Assembly (NCBI GenBank): GCA_002782005.1
Contig: PFGT01000089.1
Location: 2,054-36,766 of the forward strand
DNA from: Hydrogenophilales bacterium CG12_big_fil_rev_8_21_14_0_65_61_21
Lineage (GTDB): Bacteria > Pseudomonadota > Gammaproteobacteria > Burkholderiales > Thiobacillaceae
Length of the DNA: 34,713 nt
Direction of reading: 5' to 3'
Made by a program: the position numbers and the translations under genes. Positions within the stretch are counted from its first letter, which is position 1, and the number at the start of each line of letters is the position of its first letter. Below the pieces are notes generated by a model. It was not told the DNA's origin. It saw only the letters and a program-made list of their open reading frames with translations, and made no database searches. Positions 33,084-34,713 of this stretch are shown here, in pieces.

Positions 33084-33304
33084 CCACTGAACACAACGCC
33101 CAGCGTCTTCCCGAAACCGGCTTCCTTCGCCTTCCGCAGATTATCGGCGATCCGAAGACGGGCCTTCCTCCCCTCATCCCCGTCAAAAAAACCTGCTGGT
33201 GGGATGGCGTCAAATCCGGGCGCTTCCCTAAGCCGGTGAAACTCGGCCTCCGCGTCACGGCATGGCGCGTCGAAGACATCCGCGCACTGATTGCTGCGGC
33301 ATAA
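33080..33304 (+). CDS. AlpA-family DNA-binding regulator / excisionase-like protein
   Basis: 74 residues with the AlpA-type winged helix-turn-helix: GFLRLPQIIG at about 14-23, CWWDGVKSGRFPKPVKLG at about 39-56 and TAWRVEDIRALI at the end. AlpA proteins act as transcriptional activators of int or as excisionases in P4-like elements and sit between int and replication genes, as here. Start ATG at 33080, 6 bases after GGAG; an in-frame ATG at 33068 precedes that site. The putative leader peptide overlaps the start. The segment LPPLIPVKKT between strand and helix is slightly longer than in many AlpA proteins. Confidence 0.88.
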   Translation: MTTEHNAQRLPETGFLRLPQIIGDPKTGLPPLIPVKKTCWWDGVKSGRFPKPVKLGLRVTAWRVEDIRALIAAA

Positions 33305-33314
33305 GGTGGCCGAA

Positions 33315-34713
33315 ATGATAGCCCCACTCAACTCTGCCGTGACGTCAGACGATTATGCCGACCTGCCTGAGGCGATGCGCGCTGCGCGGCGCTGGCTGCT
33401 GTGGCGATCAGAACCCAAACCCAACCCGGCGAAGAAGCCGGCCAAGGTGCCCTACTACGCCAACGGAAAGCGGCGTCACGGCGAATTAGATACGCCCGCC
33501 GACCAAGCGGATTTGGCAACGTTCGACGAGGCGGTGCGTGCGCTGCAAGGCGGCGGCTATTCCGGGCTGGGCTTCGCTCTCGGGCCGGATGGTACGGGCC
33601 AACACTGGCAGGGCATCGACCTCGATGATGTGCCGAATCGCCCGGCCCTCGAACTGCTTGTCGATGACCTACCCGGCTATACGGAGCGCAGCCCCAGCGG
33701 GACAGGCATGCATGCCATTGGCTATGGCCGGCCGTTCGACTCACTCATCAGCAACAGTAGCGGCATCGAAGCCTATGCGCACAAGCGATTCTTCACAGTG
33801 ACGGCAGCAGAGGCCGGGCTGCATGACCCCGTCTGTCTTGCCAACTTCATGGAGCAGCGCCTCAAGCCTCTGCATTCGCCCGAACAACCGACAACCGGAA
33901 CGGAGCGACCCGACTCGCTGCCGTATGAAACCGTCTCCCCGGAAGTCCTTACAGAGTTGCGTAGCGCGCTGCTCTTCATGCGGGCCGATGATCGCGGTCT
34001 ATGGCAGCGTATGGGCCATGCCTTGAAGACCTTGGGCGATGTCGGGCGCGGCCTGTTCCTCGAATGGAGCGCCACTTCGGAAAAGTTCGATCCAGCCAGC
34101 GATGCCCGCACATGGGAGAGCTTCAAGCCATCGCGCACCGATTGGCGGGCCGTGTTCGCCGAGGCCCAGCGACAGGGATGGACAAACCCGCTCAGTAACG
34201 CGGCGCGGGCGGCGCAAGGGGATGCACCGCTCACGGTACCGTCGCAAGCCGTCGAGCTTCTGCGCGCCTGTGACATCGTCCCCGAGCCGATTGCCTGGCT
34301 TTGGAATGGCTGGCTGGCGGCAGGCAAGATGCATGTCTTCGGCGGCGCCCCCGGCACCGGCAAGACCACGATTGCCCTGGCGCTCGCCGCCATCTTGTCG
34401 CGTGGTGGACAGTGGCCCGATGGCAGCCGTTCGCCGGTCGGGCATGTGGTGATGTGGAGTGGCGAGGACGACCCTGCCGACACCCTGGCCCCGCGCTTGA
34501 TCCTGGCCGGTGCCGACCTCACCCGCGTCCATTTTGTGTCCGAGATGCGCGAAGGCAATACACGCCGTGCTTTCGATCTGGCGCGCGACCTGGTACCGCT
34601 GCGACGGAAACTGTTGGAAGTTGGCGACGTGCGCTTGCTGATCGTCGATCCCATCGTTTCGGCGATCACTGGCGACAGCCACAAAAATGCCGAGACCCGG
34701 CGCAATCTGCAAC
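33315..34713 (+). CDS. Primase-polymerase/helicase replication protein (partial, runs off the window)
   Basis: At least 466 codons remain open at the window edge. The N-terminal domain (about 15-170) looks like an archaeo-eukaryotic primase-polymerase: WLLWRSEPK, KVPYYANGK, the catalytic acid motif GIDLDD (about 98-103), SPSGTGMHAIG and EAYAHKRFFTVT. A linker domain (about 205-285, MRADDRGLWQRMGHAL) resembles PriCT-type domains. A RecA-like helicase domain then begins, with Walker A GGAPGTGKTT (about 342-351) and Walker B LLIVDP, followed by SAITGDSHKNAETRRNL as in RepA-like helicases. It would prime and unwind the element's own origin. ATG at 33315 lies 10 bases after the alpA stop; no strong Shine-Dalgarno is seen, suggesting coupling to alpA. 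Confidence 0.88.
   Translation, partial: MIAPLNSAVTSDDYADLPEAMRAARRWLLWRSEPKPNPAKKPAKVPYYANGKRRHGELDTPADQADLATFDEAVRALQGGGYSGLGFALGPDGTGQHWQGIDLDDVPNRPALELLVDDLPGYTERSPSGTGMHAIGYGRPFDSLISNSSGIEAYAHKRFFTVTAAEAGLHDPVCLANFMEQRLKPLHSPEQPTTGTERPDSLPYETVSPEVLTELRSALLFMRADDRGLWQRMGHALKTLGDVGRGLFLEWSATSEKFDPASDARTWESFKPSRTDWRAVFAEAQRQGWTNPLSNAARAAQGDAPLTVPSQAVELLRACDIVPEPIAWLWNGWLAAGKMHVFGGAPGTGKTTIALALAAILSRGGQWPDGSRSPVGHVVMWSGEDDPADTLAPRLILAGADLTRVHFVSEMREGNTRRAFDLARDLVPLRRKLLEVGDVRLLIVDPIVSAITGDSHKNAETRRNLQ

Larger units (their letters stand above)
31328..34713. mobile_element. Left end of an integrative element inserted after ychF
   Basis: Directly after ychF the housekeeping gene order ends. 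It is replaced by a tyrosine integrase, an AlpA-like regulator and a primase/helicase, the typical left-end set of satellite-like islands and integrative plasmids. The intergenic DNA at 31328-31440 is AT-rich, unlike the chromosome around it. The right end and attR are outside the window, so the size is unknown. Confidence 0.75.

Noticed and set aside
33773-34712. Two minus-strand frames near the right edge
   Set aside because: The plus strand carries a continuous frame with primase and Walker motifs; the antisense frames have none.

Overview
The window is GC-rich chromosomal DNA from a Gram-negative bacterium, most likely a betaproteobacterium. The gene order TPR lipoprotein-lolB-ispE-tRNA-Gln-prs-rplY-pth-ychF, the divergent ftsXEY versus M16-M16-rsmD-coaD-ferredoxin block, and the 87-residue IF-1 all point there. 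The presence of rnf genes with a giant 2-oxoacid:ferredoxin oxidoreductase suggests a metabolically versatile, possibly chemolithotrophic or microaerophilic lineage. That lifestyle is an inference.

Layout. 1-631: a possible gene fragment on the minus strand, then a gene-poor stretch with short repeats resembling insertion-sequence ends, running into a structured cspA leader. 632-1246: cspA, a clear terminator, and infA. 1302-2324 (minus): a LysR-type regulator, divergent from a large operon at 2479-12888. That operon is rnfB, a 1654-residue 2-oxoacid:ferredoxin oxidoreductase (por), rnfC, rnfD, rnfG, rnfE, rnfA and a 67-residue Cys-rich membrane peptide. 13019-15024: a QseB/QseC-like two-component system. 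15087-17648 (minus): ftsX, ftsE, ftsY. 17719-21709: a pair of M16 peptidase-family proteins, rsmD, coaD and a 2[4Fe-4S] ferredoxin. 21742-24577 (minus): a dynamin-like GTPase and mutM. 24649-31327: TPR lipoprotein, lolB, ispE, tRNA-Gln, prs, rplY, pth, ychF. 31328-34713: the left end of an integrated genetic element, with a tyrosine integrase, an AlpA-like regulator preceded by a short coupled leader ORF, and a primase-polymerase/helicase that runs off the window.

The most interesting system is the rnf-por operon. Rnf is an ion-pumping ferredoxin:NAD oxidoreductase. Here the gene for a ferredoxin-reducing or ferredoxin-consuming 2-oxoacid oxidoreductase lies between rnfB and rnfC. That enzyme carries its own C-terminal ferredoxin-like domain, about 400 residues of extra sequence relative to standard NifJ, and cysteine clusters suited to direct electron transfer. 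The operon ends with a small one-helix Cys-rich protein that resembles the NqrM maturation factor in layout and may load the Fe-S site formed by RnfA and RnfE. A near-perfect LysR-type dyad lies in the divergent promoter. Together these suggest a regulated module that couples 2-oxoacid oxidation, or reductive carboxylation driven by the ion gradient, to Rnf.

Most remaining genes are housekeeping genes in conserved order. The right end is accessory DNA inserted immediately after ychF.
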